Source: Microbacterium sp. A20
GTDB taxonomy: Bacteria; Actinomycetota; Actinomycetes; Actinomycetales; Microbacteriaceae
Assembly: GCF_004794515.1 (NCBI RefSeq)
Contig: NZ_SSDF01000036.1
Location: 1-53,836, forward strand
Direction: 5' to 3'
DNA: 53,836 bases
Part shown: positions 8,815-18,360 of the stretch, one piece after another
Position numbering within the stretch: position 1 is the stretch's first letter
Layout of the letters: the number at the start of each line of letters is the position of its first letter
Program-made: the position numbers and the translations under genes
Notes under the pieces: generated by a model
Databases searched by the model: none
Seen by the model: the letters and a program-made list of their open reading frames with translations, nothing else
Told to the model about the DNA's origin: nothing

Positions 8815-9001
8815 TGGTTTCATGGCCTAATAGTTAGTAAATAAAGTGACCTAATTGCAGAACGCTAATCACGGTCGATTTGGAAACAACACCGTCATCG
8901 CGCAGAAATATAACAGTTCCACATCTCGCAAGGAAATGATTGACAAGGGATATGAAACAGAGGTGTACTAACGTTCACCGCCACACACATCGACGTGTCA
9001 A
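8815..9001. promoter_or_regulatory. AT-rich divergent promoter region of the hexosaminidase/ABC island
   Basis: This stretch is strikingly AT-rich for the window. On the plus strand TTGACA (8940-8945), an 18-nt spacer and TGTACT (8964-8969) make a housekeeping-type promoter for the binding-protein gene. CTAATAGTTAG (8827-8837) is an inverted repeat, and CTAAT recurs at 8851 and 8864, possible operator elements. Binding by one or both ROK proteins encoded at 13.8-16.1 kb is an inference. Confidence 0.6.
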
Positions 9002-9031
9002 TTGCGGTTCCCATTCACCAAGGAGAGTTCT

Positions 9032-10354
9032 GTGGCAATCAAGAAGTTGACAGCGATCGGCGCACTCGGCGTCGTGACCGCTCTCGCGCTCAGCGCATGT
9101 TCCGGTTCCGCCGGTGCCGGTCAAGGAGCCGCACCCACCGACGGCAAGGTCCCCGAGGTCGACGGCAAGGGACAGAAGCTCACCGTCTGGGTCATGGACG
9201 GCGACTACACCCCCGAGACCCTCGACGCGATCAACGCGAAGTTCACCGAGGTCACCGGGGCCGAGGTGAATCTCCAGGTGCAGACCTGGGACGGGATCAC
9301 CACGAAGATCACGACCGCGCTCGCCACCGACACGCCTCCGGACGTTCTCGACGTGGGCAACACGCAGGTCGCCAGCTACGGCGCCAACGGCGGTCTGCTC
9401 GACCTCACCCCCTACAAGGACGACCTCGCTCAGGGGCAGACGTGGCTCGATGGACTCGTCGACCCTGCGACGATCAGCGGCAGCCTGTACGGCGTTCCGG
9501 GCTTCGCGGGCGCTCGTGCCGTCATCTACAACAAGACCATGTGGGCCGAAGCCGGCGTGACCGAGGCGCCGACCACCTACGAGGAGTTCACCGTGGCGCT
9601 CGACAAGGTCAAGGCCGCCAACGCCCAGACCCCGGACTTCTCTGCGTTCTACCTGCCGGGGCAGTACTGGTACGCGGGACTGCAGTTCGTCTGGGACGCG
9701 GGCGGCGACATCGCCAGCGAGAAGGACGGCGAGTGGACCTCGGGGTTCAGCACCGACGAGTCCCTCGAAGGGCTCGAGGCGTTCCAGTCCTTCCAGAACG
9801 AGTACTCCTCCGCAGCGTCCTCGACGCTCGACACCTTGGAGCCGAACCAGAGCCAGATCTTCGCCGACGGCAAGACCTCCGCGATCCTCAACACCAACAC
9901 CGGCGCCATCCTCAAGATCGACCCGGAGCTCGAAGACGACCTCGGCACGTTCCCCTTCCCCGGACTCTCCGGTGAGGCGCAGCCCGTCATGCTCGGCGGC
10001 TCGGACTGGGCGATCCCGGTGAAGTCGAAGAACAGCGATCTCGCGCTGAACTGGGTCAAGATCGCCGCCAGCCCCGAGATCCAGCAGGATTACGTGTTCG
10101 GGGTCGACGGCTGGATCCCCAACAGCACCGAGGGCATCGAGTTCGCCCAGGAATCCCTGGACGACGTGAAGGTCAGCTTCTTCACCGCCGCGCTCAGCTC
10201 GAAGGCCACGCCGGCGAACGCCAACTGGACGACGATCGAGAGCAACAAGGACGTCAACGGCCTGTTCTCGTCGATCGCCTCCGGTTCGAAGTCCGTCGAG
10301 GACGCCGCCGCCGACTTCGACGCCGCCGCCGACAAGGCGCTCAACACGAAGTAG
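9032..10354 (+). CDS. Extracellular sugar-binding lipoprotein of an ABC importer
   Basis: The 440-residue protein has a lipoprotein signal peptide with lipobox LSAC (C23) and the fold signature of family-1 solute-binding proteins: LTVWVMDGDYTPETLDAINAKF at the start of the mature domain, DVLDVGNTQ and an internal GVPGFAGARAVIYNK segment. It captures a sugar or oligosaccharide outside the membrane and hands it to the two permeases encoded downstream. I chose GTG 9032 because AAGGAG precedes it; the TTG at 9002 has no RBS and would spoil the signal peptide. The divergent GH20 gene suggests a GlcNAc- or GalNAc-containing ligand, which is inference. Confidence 0.9.
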   Translation: MAIKKLTAIGALGVVTALALSACSGSAGAGQGAAPTDGKVPEVDGKGQKLTVWVMDGDYTPETLDAINAKFTEVTGAEVNLQVQTWDGITTKITTALATDTPPDVLDVGNTQVASYGANGGLLDLTPYKDDLAQGQTWLDGLVDPATISGSLYGVPGFAGARAVIYNKTMWAEAGVTEAPTTYEEFTVALDKVKAANAQTPDFSAFYLPGQYWYAGLQFVWDAGGDIASEKDGEWTSGFSTDESLEGLEAFQSFQNEYSSAASSTLDTLEPNQSQIFADGKTSAILNTNTGAILKIDPELEDDLGTFPFPGLSGEAQPVMLGGSDWAIPVKSKNSDLALNWVKIAASPEIQQDYVFGVDGWIPNSTEGIEFAQESLDDVKVSFFTAALSSKATPANANWTTIESNKDVNGLFSSIASGSKSVEDAAADFDAAADKALNTK

Positions 10355-10361
10355 CGCGGCC

Positions 10362-10399
10362 GGTGCCGTGCGATCGCCCCCGATCGGTCGCACGGCACC
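10362..10399 (+). terminator. Stem-loop between the binding-protein and permease genes
   Basis: GGTGCCGTGCGA (10362-10373) pairs perfectly with TCGCACGGCACC (10388-10399). A hairpin here is typical of importers in which the binding protein must outnumber the permeases, either by partial termination or by protecting the upstream mRNA. Confidence 0.7.
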
Positions 10400-10460
10400 C
10401 CGCATCCGGCGGGCGACCGCGCCCCGACGTCGTCATCCCGATCCCACGAAAGGCGAGCCC

Positions 10461-11435
10461 TTGGTCGACACCGCTGTTGCCGCACCTCCGCCCCCGCAGA
10501 CCGTCGCTCCCCGCCCCTCCGGGCCGTCCGAACGGAAAGGACAGCGCCGATCGACCGCGCCCCTGTGGCTGCTGACGCCCGCGGGCCTGATGATCGTGTT
10601 CGTCACCCTGCTCCCGATCGGGTTCCTGGTCTTCACGTCGTTCACCGACTACAACCAGCGGACCCTCTTCACCGGAGCCTTCTCGTTCGTCGGACTCGAC
10701 CAGTACGCGGCCGTGCTCTCCGATCAGGAGTTCTGGTGGTCGCTCCTGCGGACCGTCCTCTTCACGGCCGCTCTGGTCGGCGGCAGTGTCGTCATCGGTG
10801 CGGGCATGTCCCATCTGATGACGCGACTGCCCTCGTCGCTGCGCTACCTCACGACGGTCGTCCTGATCCTCGCCTGGGCGATGCCGAACGTCGCCTCCTC
10901 GATCGTCTGGTCCTGGCTGTTCCAGCCGCAGTACGGCGTCATCAACTGGATGCTGACGCAGACCGGCCTCTTCGGAGACATGACCAGCGTCGACTGGGCG
11001 TCGGATCCCACGCTCGCCTGGGTGTGCATCTGGCTCCTCGTCGTGTGGCAGGCCGTGCCGTTCATCGCCCTCACCCTCTACGCCGCCGAGACGCAGGTGC
11101 CGCCGGAGCTCAAAGAGGCTGCGCGTCTGGACGGAGCATCCGAATGGAACATCTACCGGGTCGTCGTGCTCCCCTCGATCGCGCCGACGATGCTGCTGGT
11201 GACGATGCTCTCGATCATCTGGGACTTCAACGTGTTCAACCAGATCTGGCTCATCTCCGAAGGCGGTCCGGACGGGGCGACATCGACACTGGGCGTCTTC
11301 ACCTACACCACCGCCTTCTCGGGCAACCTGCAGATCGGGGCGGGATCGGCCATCGCGGTCGCGTCGACGCTCATCCTCGTGGCGCTCAGCGCCCTGTACA
11401 TCCGCAACCTCGTGCGTTCGGGAGAAGACCTGTGA
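10461..11435 (+). CDS. ABC sugar permease, MalF type
   Basis: The 324-residue protein has about six membrane helices and the EAA loop ELKEAARLDGASEWNIYRVVVLP that docks on the ATPase. It is the first of two permeases in this operon. I chose TTG 10461 because GAAAGGCGAG lies just before it; the longer frame back to 10368 starts with an improbable basic, proline-rich stretch that overlaps the intergenic hairpin. The last four bases overlap the next gene. No ATPase is encoded here, so a shared MsiK-type ATPase elsewhere probably energises it. Confidence 0.88.
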   Translation: MVDTAVAAPPPPQTVAPRPSGPSERKGQRRSTAPLWLLTPAGLMIVFVTLLPIGFLVFTSFTDYNQRTLFTGAFSFVGLDQYAAVLSDQEFWWSLLRTVLFTAALVGGSVVIGAGMSHLMTRLPSSLRYLTTVVLILAWAMPNVASSIVWSWLFQPQYGVINWMLTQTGLFGDMTSVDWASDPTLAWVCIWLLVVWQAVPFIALTLYAAETQVPPELKEAARLDGASEWNIYRVVVLPSIAPTMLLVTMLSIIWDFNVFNQIWLISEGGPDGATSTLGVFTYTTAFSGNLQIGAGSAIAVASTLILVALSALYIRNLVRSGEDL

Positions 11436-12298
11436 CCATCACCACCCACCGGACGCGTCGCCGCCGCCGGCGCCTGCCCTGGATCAGCAGCACCATCGCG
11501 ATCCTCTTCTGCATCGTGTGGGCGTTCCCCGTCTACTGGATGGTCAACACGGCGTTCAAGCCGCGGTCCGAGATGCTCAGCAGCACCCCGCACTTCCTGC
11601 CGGAGTCGCCGACGCTCGACAACTTCTTCACGGCGATCGGCAAGGGGCAGTTCCTCGTCTACCTCCAGAACTCGGTGATCGTGGTCGCCGGCGCGGTGAT
11701 CTTCTCGATCGTGCTGGGACTGTTCGCGGCCGCGGCCCTCTCCCGCTTCCGGTTCCGGGGGCGGCGGCCGATTCTCGTGCTCATCCTCATCATCCAGATG
11801 CTGCCGGCGACCGCACTGCTCATCCCGCAATTCCTCATCTTCAATTCGATTGGGCTGCTCGGGACGTACTGGGGGCTGATATTCGCCTATGTGGCGGGTG
11901 TGCTGCCCTTCTCCATCTGGGTCATGCGCGGATTCTTCCTCGCGATCCCGATCGAACTCGACGAAGCCGCGCGTATCGACGGCGCATCGACCTGGCAGGT
12001 GCTCACGAAGGTGCTGTTCCCGCTCGTGATGCCCGGCATCATCTCCAGCAGCGTGTTCGCGTTCATCGCCGCCTGGAACGACTACATCGTCGCCTTCACG
12101 TTCATGAAGGACCAGGCGAATTACACGCTGCCGGTCTGGCTGAATTCCTTCACGGTCTCGGTGGGCGGCGAGATGGGCACCGACTACGGCGGGCAGATGG
12201 CCGCGGCCACGCTGTTCGCGCTGCCGGTCGTCGTGTTCTTCATGATCATCCAGAGGAACCTCGTGACCGGCATGTCGGCCGGCGCGGTCAAGGGCTGA
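11432..12298 (+). CDS. ABC sugar permease, MalG type
   Basis: The 288-residue protein begins TITTHRTRRRRRRLPWISSTIAIL and has six predicted membrane segments and the EAA motif ELDEAARIDGASTWQVLTKVLFPL. It ends in the GMSAGAVKG tail typical of MalG-type subunits. Its GTG start overlaps the stop of the preceding permease (GTGA), indicating translational coupling. Together with that permease it forms the transmembrane channel. Confidence 0.88.
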   Translation: MTITTHRTRRRRRRLPWISSTIAILFCIVWAFPVYWMVNTAFKPRSEMLSSTPHFLPESPTLDNFFTAIGKGQFLVYLQNSVIVVAGAVIFSIVLGLFAAAALSRFRFRGRRPILVLILIIQMLPATALLIPQFLIFNSIGLLGTYWGLIFAYVAGVLPFSIWVMRGFFLAIPIELDEAARIDGASTWQVLTKVLFPLVMPGIISSSVFAFIAAWNDYIVAFTFMKDQANYTLPVWLNSFTVSVGGEMGTDYGGQMAAATLFALPVVVFFMIIQRNLVTGMSAGAVKG

Positions 12299-12329
12299 CA
12301 ACGTGCACCTCAACGGAGAGAGAAGCATC

Positions 12330-13787
12330 ATGAAGAGATCATCGGGAACATCCCTGCGTCGTGTGCTCGCCACTGCCGTCGTGGCTGCGGCGATCGCGGT
12401 CAGCGTCGCGCCCGCAGCGTCGGGGGCCGCGGCGACGGCCGAGAACGGCTGGTTCACGGGCCCCGACGGAACCACCGACTACGCGCGGTCCGCCGCGGCG
12501 GCGTACGAGTTCCTCGACAGCCGGGTCGACGAGTACTGCAGCGCCGACGGGATGTGCCTGCCGCGCAGCTATCAGGGCGGGTTCTTCTCGACGCCGACAT
12601 GGGAGTTCACGTCGTCGTTCCTCTACGACGACGCCCTGACCGTGATGGCGTACGCCGCGCGCGGCCTGCCGGACGATATCCGCCGCGCGCGGTCGATCGG
12701 CGATGCGATGCTCTTCGTCCAGGCCAACGACCCGGACTACACCGACGGGCGCACCCGCGCCTCGTATCAGCCGGGAAGCCTCCGCGACGGTGCCGTGGAG
12801 ATCGGGTCCCCGGCCTCGTACACCGGCAACCAGGCGTGGGTGGGGATGGCGCTCGCCCGGCTCTTCGACATGACCGGGGAGCAGAAGTACCTCGACGGCG
12901 CCCTCCGCCTCGGTGAGTGGATCGAGACGAACACGGCCGACACGGTCCGCGCTCCGTTCGGCTACACCGGTGGGCAGGATGCCGCCGGCACGCCCTTCAC
13001 GTTCAAGTCCACCGAGCACAACATCGATGTGACCGCCTTCTTCACCCAGCTCGCGACCCTCACCGGCGACACGGTGTGGGCGGGTCGGGCCGCGATCGCC
13101 GAGGGGTTCATCGCCGCGATGCAGGCGGACGACGACGGGCACCTCTGGACGGGGACGAACCCCGACGGCGTCACGACGAACTACTACCCGACGCCCGAGG
13201 ACCCCCAGGCCTGGAGCTACCTGGCGACGCTCGACGACCGGTATTCGTCGTCGCTGACCTGGACGGTCGCGAACCTGCATGCCGTGGACGGGCCCTACCA
13301 GGGGCCCTCGTTCAGCAGCGCGGACGTCTCGAAGGTGTGGTTCGAGGGCAGCGGTCAGCTCGCTCTGGCCCTGCGCGCTCGCGGCGGCGAAGGCGATGCC
13401 GCGTACGTCCAGACGATCCTCTCCAGCGTCGAACTCGCGCAGCGGCAGGCGGCGAACGGCGACGGCAGAGGAATCGTCGCTTCGTCGAGCGATGGCCTCG
13501 ACACCGGATTCGGCGACCTCTACTACGCGAGTCTGCACACCGGGGCGACGTCCTGGTATCTGCTCGCCGTCACCGGTCACAACCCGTTCCGACTGGCCGC
13601 CGACGCCGAACCGCCCACCAGCCCCGGCGCCGGCGCTCCGACCGGCGCTCCGGTGGTGTCCGACGGTGGCGGGGAGGCCCTCGCAGAGAGCGGATCCGCG
13701 ACCCCGGTGGGCCTCATCGCTGCAGCGGCCGTCATCACAGCGATCGGCGCCGTGCTGATGTCCCGGCGACGACGTGCCCGCGGCTGA
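12330..13787 (+). CDS. Secreted (alpha/alpha)-barrel glycosidase-like protein with a C-terminal anchor (paralogue 1)
   Basis: The 485-residue protein starts with a signal peptide. Its large domain is rich in paired helices and shows YDDAL (residues 99-103), TGNQAWVGMA, APFGYTGGQ, KSTEHNID (E229, D233) and YYASLHTGATSWYLLA, the style of six-hairpin glycosidases. The acidic residues in YDDAL and TEHNxD are catalytic candidates. The C-terminus has a Pro/Gly-rich linker, LAESG, a hydrophobic helix and RRRRARG, which resembles an LAxTG sortase signal and suggests surface display. I do not recognise the specificity. It follows the permease within 31 bp, with an RBS of AACGGAGAGAG, so it belongs to the importer operon. 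A close paralogue is encoded at 16288. Confidence 0.8.
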   Translation: MKRSSGTSLRRVLATAVVAAAIAVSVAPAASGAAATAENGWFTGPDGTTDYARSAAAAYEFLDSRVDEYCSADGMCLPRSYQGGFFSTPTWEFTSSFLYDDALTVMAYAARGLPDDIRRARSIGDAMLFVQANDPDYTDGRTRASYQPGSLRDGAVEIGSPASYTGNQAWVGMALARLFDMTGEQKYLDGALRLGEWIETNTADTVRAPFGYTGGQDAAGTPFTFKSTEHNIDVTAFFTQLATLTGDTVWAGRAAIAEGFIAAMQADDDGHLWTGTNPDGVTTNYYPTPEDPQAWSYLATLDDRYSSSLTWTVANLHAVDGPYQGPSFSSADVSKVWFEGSGQLALALRARGGEGDAAYVQTILSSVELAQRQAANGDGRGIVASSSDGLDTGFGDLYYASLHTGATSWYLLAVTGHNPFRLAADAEPPTSPGAGAPTGAPVVSDGGGEALAESGSATPVGLIAAAAVITAIGAVLMSRRRRARG

Positions 13788-13836
13788 CGCCGAACCGTCC
13801 GTCGCAGCCGGTATCCGGACGAGGGAGGATGGAGCC

Positions 13837-14955
13837 GTGGCAGAACTCCGCATCACGACAAAGGCCCTCCCGGAGCACGGCCGCGTCCGCAATCGCGCGA
13901 TGCTGCTGCAGGCGCTGTTCCACGACGGACCGCGCAGCCGGGCCGACATCGCGCGCCTGTTCGGACTGAACAAGGTGACGGTGTCGGCGATCGTGGGCGA
14001 GCTCATCGAGCAGGGCATCCTCGTGGACGCGGGGCATTCCGCCGCCGTGCGCGTGGGCAAGCCCGCGACCCTGGTCGCCATCGACGACGACTCGCGGTCG
14101 ATCGTCAGCCTCGACCTGTCGGATGAACAGGCGTTCCGGGGAGCGGTGATGAACCTGCGCGGACAGGCCTCGACACTGACGCGTTTCGACGGGGAAGTCG
14201 ACCGACGCGACGCCGCGGCCACGATCGCCCGCGTCATAGAGATGGTGGACGAGCTGATCGGCGCAGCGCCGGCGCCCGTGCTCGGCATCGGTGTGAGCAG
14301 CCCCGGCCTTGTCGATCGTGACGGCGTGGTCCGCTACGCCCCGCACCTCGGCTGGTTCGACGCCGACGTGCGAGGCGCGCTGAACGAACGCTTCGGCGTG
14401 CCCGTGCACATCGTCAACGATGCCAACGGCATGGCGCTCGCCGTGCACACCTTCCGCGAAAACGACGGTCGGAGCATCCTGATCCTCACCATCCAGCGGG
14501 GCGTCGGCGCGGGCCTGATCGTCGGCGAGAAGCTGATCGTCGGTGAGGACTTCGCGGCGGGGGAGATCGGGCATGTGGTCGTGGCTCCGCAGTGGGAGAA
14601 GGTCTGCGCGTGCGGGCGGCGCGGATGCCTGGAATCGATCGTCGCGATCCCGGAGCTGCGTCGTCGGATGGACGAGGGGGAGGCGCGCGAGAGCGTGGTG
14701 CAGGACGCCGCCGACGCCATCGCCGCAGCCGTCGCGCCCATCATCGCTGTGCTCGGCGCCACGCGCGTGGTGCTCGCCGGGCCGGAAGACGTCCTCGACG
14801 ACGACTTCGCCGCGGCGGTGCAGCGATGCCTGACCGCCCGGACACTCCCCGCCACGACGCGGCCGATCGGCGTGGACATCGGCTCCGACGGCGGGCTGCT
14901 CGGCCTGCAGGGGGCGGCCGTCGCGGTACTCTCGGCGGAGCTGGGCATCTCGTGA
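13837..14955 (+). CDS. ROK family transcriptional regulator (tandem copy 1)
   Basis: The 372-residue protein has an N-terminal winged helix (NRAMLLQALFHDGPRSRADIARLFGLNKVTVSAIV) fused to a ROK sugar-kinase-like domain. The zinc motif CACGRRGC lies at residues 257-264 and a kinase-type NDAN at 194-197, so the catalytic aspartate D195 is kept. Such proteins repress sugar genes and release DNA on binding a sugar or sugar phosphate. I chose GTG 13837 because GAGGGAGGATGGAG precedes it; an in-frame ATG at 13774 would overlap the upstream gene. It sits between the two secreted paralogues and next to a second ROK gene. Confidence 0.92.
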   Translation: MAELRITTKALPEHGRVRNRAMLLQALFHDGPRSRADIARLFGLNKVTVSAIVGELIEQGILVDAGHSAAVRVGKPATLVAIDDDSRSIVSLDLSDEQAFRGAVMNLRGQASTLTRFDGEVDRRDAAATIARVIEMVDELIGAAPAPVLGIGVSSPGLVDRDGVVRYAPHLGWFDADVRGALNERFGVPVHIVNDANGMALAVHTFRENDGRSILILTIQRGVGAGLIVGEKLIVGEDFAAGEIGHVVVAPQWEKVCACGRRGCLESIVAIPELRRRMDEGEARESVVQDAADAIAAAVAPIIAVLGATRVVLAGPEDVLDDDFAAAVQRCLTARTLPATTRPIGVDIGSDGGLLGLQGAAVAVLSAELGIS

Positions 14956-14995
14956 CCACGGGGGTCGGATGCCGTCATGAGCGGGGGCGTGCCTG

Positions 14996-16132
14996 ATGGG
15001 GTCGAGGAAAGCGGATGCGATCGTGGCGAGCCGCGGCACCGAGAAGGCGCTTCCGGAGCACACCCGTCAGGTGAACCGCTCGCTGATCCTGCGCACGCTG
15101 TTCCACGGAGCGGCCATGAGCCGTGCGGATCTCGCCAGGGTCACCGGGCTGACCAGGGTCAGCGTCTCGCGCATCGTGGACGACCTCATCGCCGAGGGGC
15201 TCGTCCTGGAGCACGAGCCGAGCTCCGGTGGCCGCGTCGGCAAGCCGAGCACCTCCATCGCGTTGAACCCCCACGCCTACCACGTGGTGACCCTCGATCT
15301 CTCCGCCTACGCCGAGCTCACGGGCGCCATCATGAGCCTCGACGGCGACGTGGTGCACTCCATGAGCGTGCCGATGGACGGGGCGACGGGACCCGCACTC
15401 CTCGAGAAGGTATGCGCGCTGGCGTCGGCGCTCGTGAAGCGCTCCACCGTCCGGGTCCTCGGAGTGGGCGTCGGGTCGCCCGGCGTCGTCGACGCCACGG
15501 GAGTCGTGCGCGAGGCGGTCGCCTTCGACTGGCACGATCTCGACGTCGGGTCCGCGATCGCCGCGGTGGTCCCGGTGCCGGTGCACATCGCGAACGACGC
15601 CAACGCCGCCGCCCTCGCCGCCCGGACCTATGGTCAACCGGCCGTCGACGACCTCGTCCTCGTGCGGATCGGGCAGGGCATCGGCAGTGGTGTCGTCGTC
15701 GGGGGCACGCTCGTCACCGGCCACCGGTTCACCGCAGGAGAGATCGGCCACGTCCTCATCGACCATGACGGCGCGCGGTGCCGGTGCGGTCGCCGCGGTT
15801 GCCTGGAAGTCGTCGCGGCCGTCCCCTACGTCCGGCAGCTGCTGGCCGAACCGGGTGCCTCCTCCGCCGAGGTCCTCGGTGCCGCCGGGAGGGCGCTGGG
15901 GCGGGTGCTGACTCCGGTCGTCACGGCTCTCGGGCTCGAGCAGGTGGTCCTGTCCGGTCCGGAAGACATCGTGGGAGGCGTGTTCCTCGAACAGGCCAGG
16001 GCGACGATCGAGGAGCAGACCCTGGCGATCGTCACCGACGCGCTCGACATCCGCGTGGCCGTGCGCGGGGACGACATCGTGCTGTTGGGCGGCACGGCTC
16101 TCGTCATCGCCGAGGAACTCGGCATCCGCTGA
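14996..16132 (+). CDS. ROK family transcriptional regulator (tandem copy 2)
   Basis: The 378-residue protein has a winged helix (LILRTLFHGAAMSRADLARVTGLTRVSVSRIVDDL) and a ROK domain with SPGVVDATG, NDAN at 200-203 (D201) and the zinc motif CRCGRRGC at 262-269. It shares the ALPEH opening and layout of the preceding ROK gene, from which it is separated by 40 bp, so the pair probably arose by duplication and then diverged. ATG 14996 follows GGGGGCG. The two could form heteromers or sense different sugars; neither can be decided here. Confidence 0.92.
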   Translation: MGSRKADAIVASRGTEKALPEHTRQVNRSLILRTLFHGAAMSRADLARVTGLTRVSVSRIVDDLIAEGLVLEHEPSSGGRVGKPSTSIALNPHAYHVVTLDLSAYAELTGAIMSLDGDVVHSMSVPMDGATGPALLEKVCALASALVKRSTVRVLGVGVGSPGVVDATGVVREAVAFDWHDLDVGSAIAAVVPVPVHIANDANAAALAARTYGQPAVDDLVLVRIGQGIGSGVVVGGTLVTGHRFTAGEIGHVLIDHDGARCRCGRRGCLEVVAAVPYVRQLLAEPGASSAEVLGAAGRALGRVLTPVVTALGLEQVVLSGPEDIVGGVFLEQARATIEEQTLAIVTDALDIRVAVRGDDIVLLGGTALVIAEELGIR

Positions 16133-16287
16133 GCTGAGCCACGAAGCCCTGTGAGATGCGATCACGGGCGACGGAATCTAGACCTTCGCCACTTCTGCGG
16201 GGCTCCGCGATATGCGAATGTTCCTATCGTGGCCGTCCGGCCGCCCGCGGACCGCACCCGGACCGTGGTCTTGCCAGAGGGATTCCG

Positions 16288-17559
16288 ATGTCCGGTTCGT
16301 CGCGCCGAAGGATGCCGTCGGTGGTCACCGCCGCGCTCGTCGCAGCCGCGCTCGCGGCCGCCGTGCCCGCCGTCTCGGGCGCCTTCGCCGCGGCCGACGG
16401 CTCCGCATCCGGGGGCGATGCACCGGACCCGTCGCGCTCGGTGGCCCTGGCCTACGAGTTCCTCGACGCGCGCGTGGACCAGTTCTGCGACGGCGCGGGC
16501 CGCTGCCTGCCGCGCAGCTATGAGGGCGGGTTCTTCACCACGCCGAGCTGGGACTTCACGCCGTCGTTCGTTTACGACGACGCACTGGTGATCATGGCGT
16601 ACACCGCCCGAGGTCTGCCGGACGACATCCGACGCGCGCGGACGATCGGCGACGCGCTCCTCTTCGTGCAGGAGAACGACCCGATCGGCGACGGCCGCAC
16701 CCGCGCGTCGTACGAGCCGCACGGCATCCGGCAGGGGCGGGTGGAAATCACCGGGCCCGGCACGTTCACCGGGAATCAGGCCTGGGTCGGGATGGCGTTC
16801 ACGCGGCTCGCGCACGCGACCGGGGATCCGCGGTACCTCGAGGGGGCACTGCGTGTCGGTCGGTGGATCCAGGACCACACGGCCGATATGGCCCGCGCGC
16901 CCTACGGCTACACCGGCGGCCAGCTCGAGGACGGAACGTCGCTGACCTGGAAGTCCACGGAGCACAACGCCGACGTGGCCGGGTTCTTCACTCAACTGGC
17001 GCAGCTCACCGGCGATGCGGTGTGGTCCGATCGCGCAGCCGTTGCCGCGGGTTTCGTCGCGGCGATGCAGAGCGCGGACGGCCACGTGAACACCGGCACC
17101 GGCCTCGACGGCTCCACGATCAACACCCGGCCCATCCCGCTGGACGCGCAGACGTGGAGCTCACTCGCCACCGGCGACCCGCGGTACGGGACAGCGCTGG
17201 ATTGGACACTCGAGAACCTGATCGCGACGGACGGCCCGTACACCGGTCCGTCGATCAGCGAGGTCGACGTGTCGAAGGCGTGGTTCGAGGGCAGCGGGCA
17301 CCTGGCGCTGGCCCTCCGGCTGCGCGACGGCTCGGAGGACGCCGCGACGGCGGAGATGCTGCTGGACAGCATCCGCCTGGCGCAGCGCGACGCGCCGAAC
17401 GGCGACGGCAAGGGGATCGTCGCGACCTCGAACGACGGTCTCGATTCAGGCTTCGGCGACCTCTACTACGCGAGCCTGCACACCGGAGCGACGGCGTGGT
17501 ACCTGCTCGCGTCAGCGGAGGACAACCCGTTCGTGCTGCCGGTCGACCCGGCCTCTTGA
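16288..17559 (+). CDS. Secreted (alpha/alpha)-barrel glycosidase-like protein, no anchor (paralogue 2)
   Basis: The 423-residue protein has a signal peptide (SGSSRRRMPSVVTAALVAAALAAAVPAVSGAFA, split by its hydrophobic core) and the same domain as the product of 12330-13787. YDDAL begins at Y96 and TEHNAD carries E225 and D229; RAPYGYTGGQ and YYASLHTGATAWYLLA are also shared. By eye about two thirds of residues match over the first half. It stops at NPFVLPVDPAS, so it lacks the linker and anchor of its paralogue and should be freely secreted. I chose ATG 16288 over the longer frame from 16156 because the latter buries the signal peptide. Substrate unknown. Confidence 0.8.
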   Translation: MSGSSRRRMPSVVTAALVAAALAAAVPAVSGAFAAADGSASGGDAPDPSRSVALAYEFLDARVDQFCDGAGRCLPRSYEGGFFTTPSWDFTPSFVYDDALVIMAYTARGLPDDIRRARTIGDALLFVQENDPIGDGRTRASYEPHGIRQGRVEITGPGTFTGNQAWVGMAFTRLAHATGDPRYLEGALRVGRWIQDHTADMARAPYGYTGGQLEDGTSLTWKSTEHNADVAGFFTQLAQLTGDAVWSDRAAVAAGFVAAMQSADGHVNTGTGLDGSTINTRPIPLDAQTWSSLATGDPRYGTALDWTLENLIATDGPYTGPSISEVDVSKAWFEGSGHLALALRLRDGSEDAATAEMLLDSIRLAQRDAPNGDGKGIVATSNDGLDSGFGDLYYASLHTGATAWYLLASAEDNPFVLPVDPAS

Positions 17560-17568
17560 GGACGAGCC

Positions 17569-17596
17569 GGCCCTGTGCGTGCAGACGCAAGGGGCC
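17569..17596. terminator. Hairpin between paralogue 2 and the convergent purQ gene
   Basis: GGCCC (17569-17573) and TGCGT (17576-17580) pair with ACGCA (17585-17589) and GGGCC (17592-17596) across a GCAG loop, with a symmetric 2-nt internal loop. It begins 9 nt after the stop. Confidence 0.65.
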
Positions 17597-17652
17597 GTTC
17601 GAACCGAATGGGGTGGGTCGGGTCGGGCTGTCGGGCGACGCGGGCGAAGTGG

Positions 17653-18356
<704 letters not shown>

Positions 18357-18360
<4 letters not shown>

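Noticed and set aside
10368..10460. Longer N-terminus for the first permease of the GH20-linked importer
   Set aside because: The extra 31 residues are basic and proline-rich and overlap the intergenic hairpin. TTG 10461 has a proper RBS.
12330..17559. Toxin-immunity or conjugation-type reading of the paired secreted proteins
   Set aside because: No toxin motifs, immunity partners or secretion-system genes are nearby; sugar importer, GH20 and ROK genes point to carbohydrate use.
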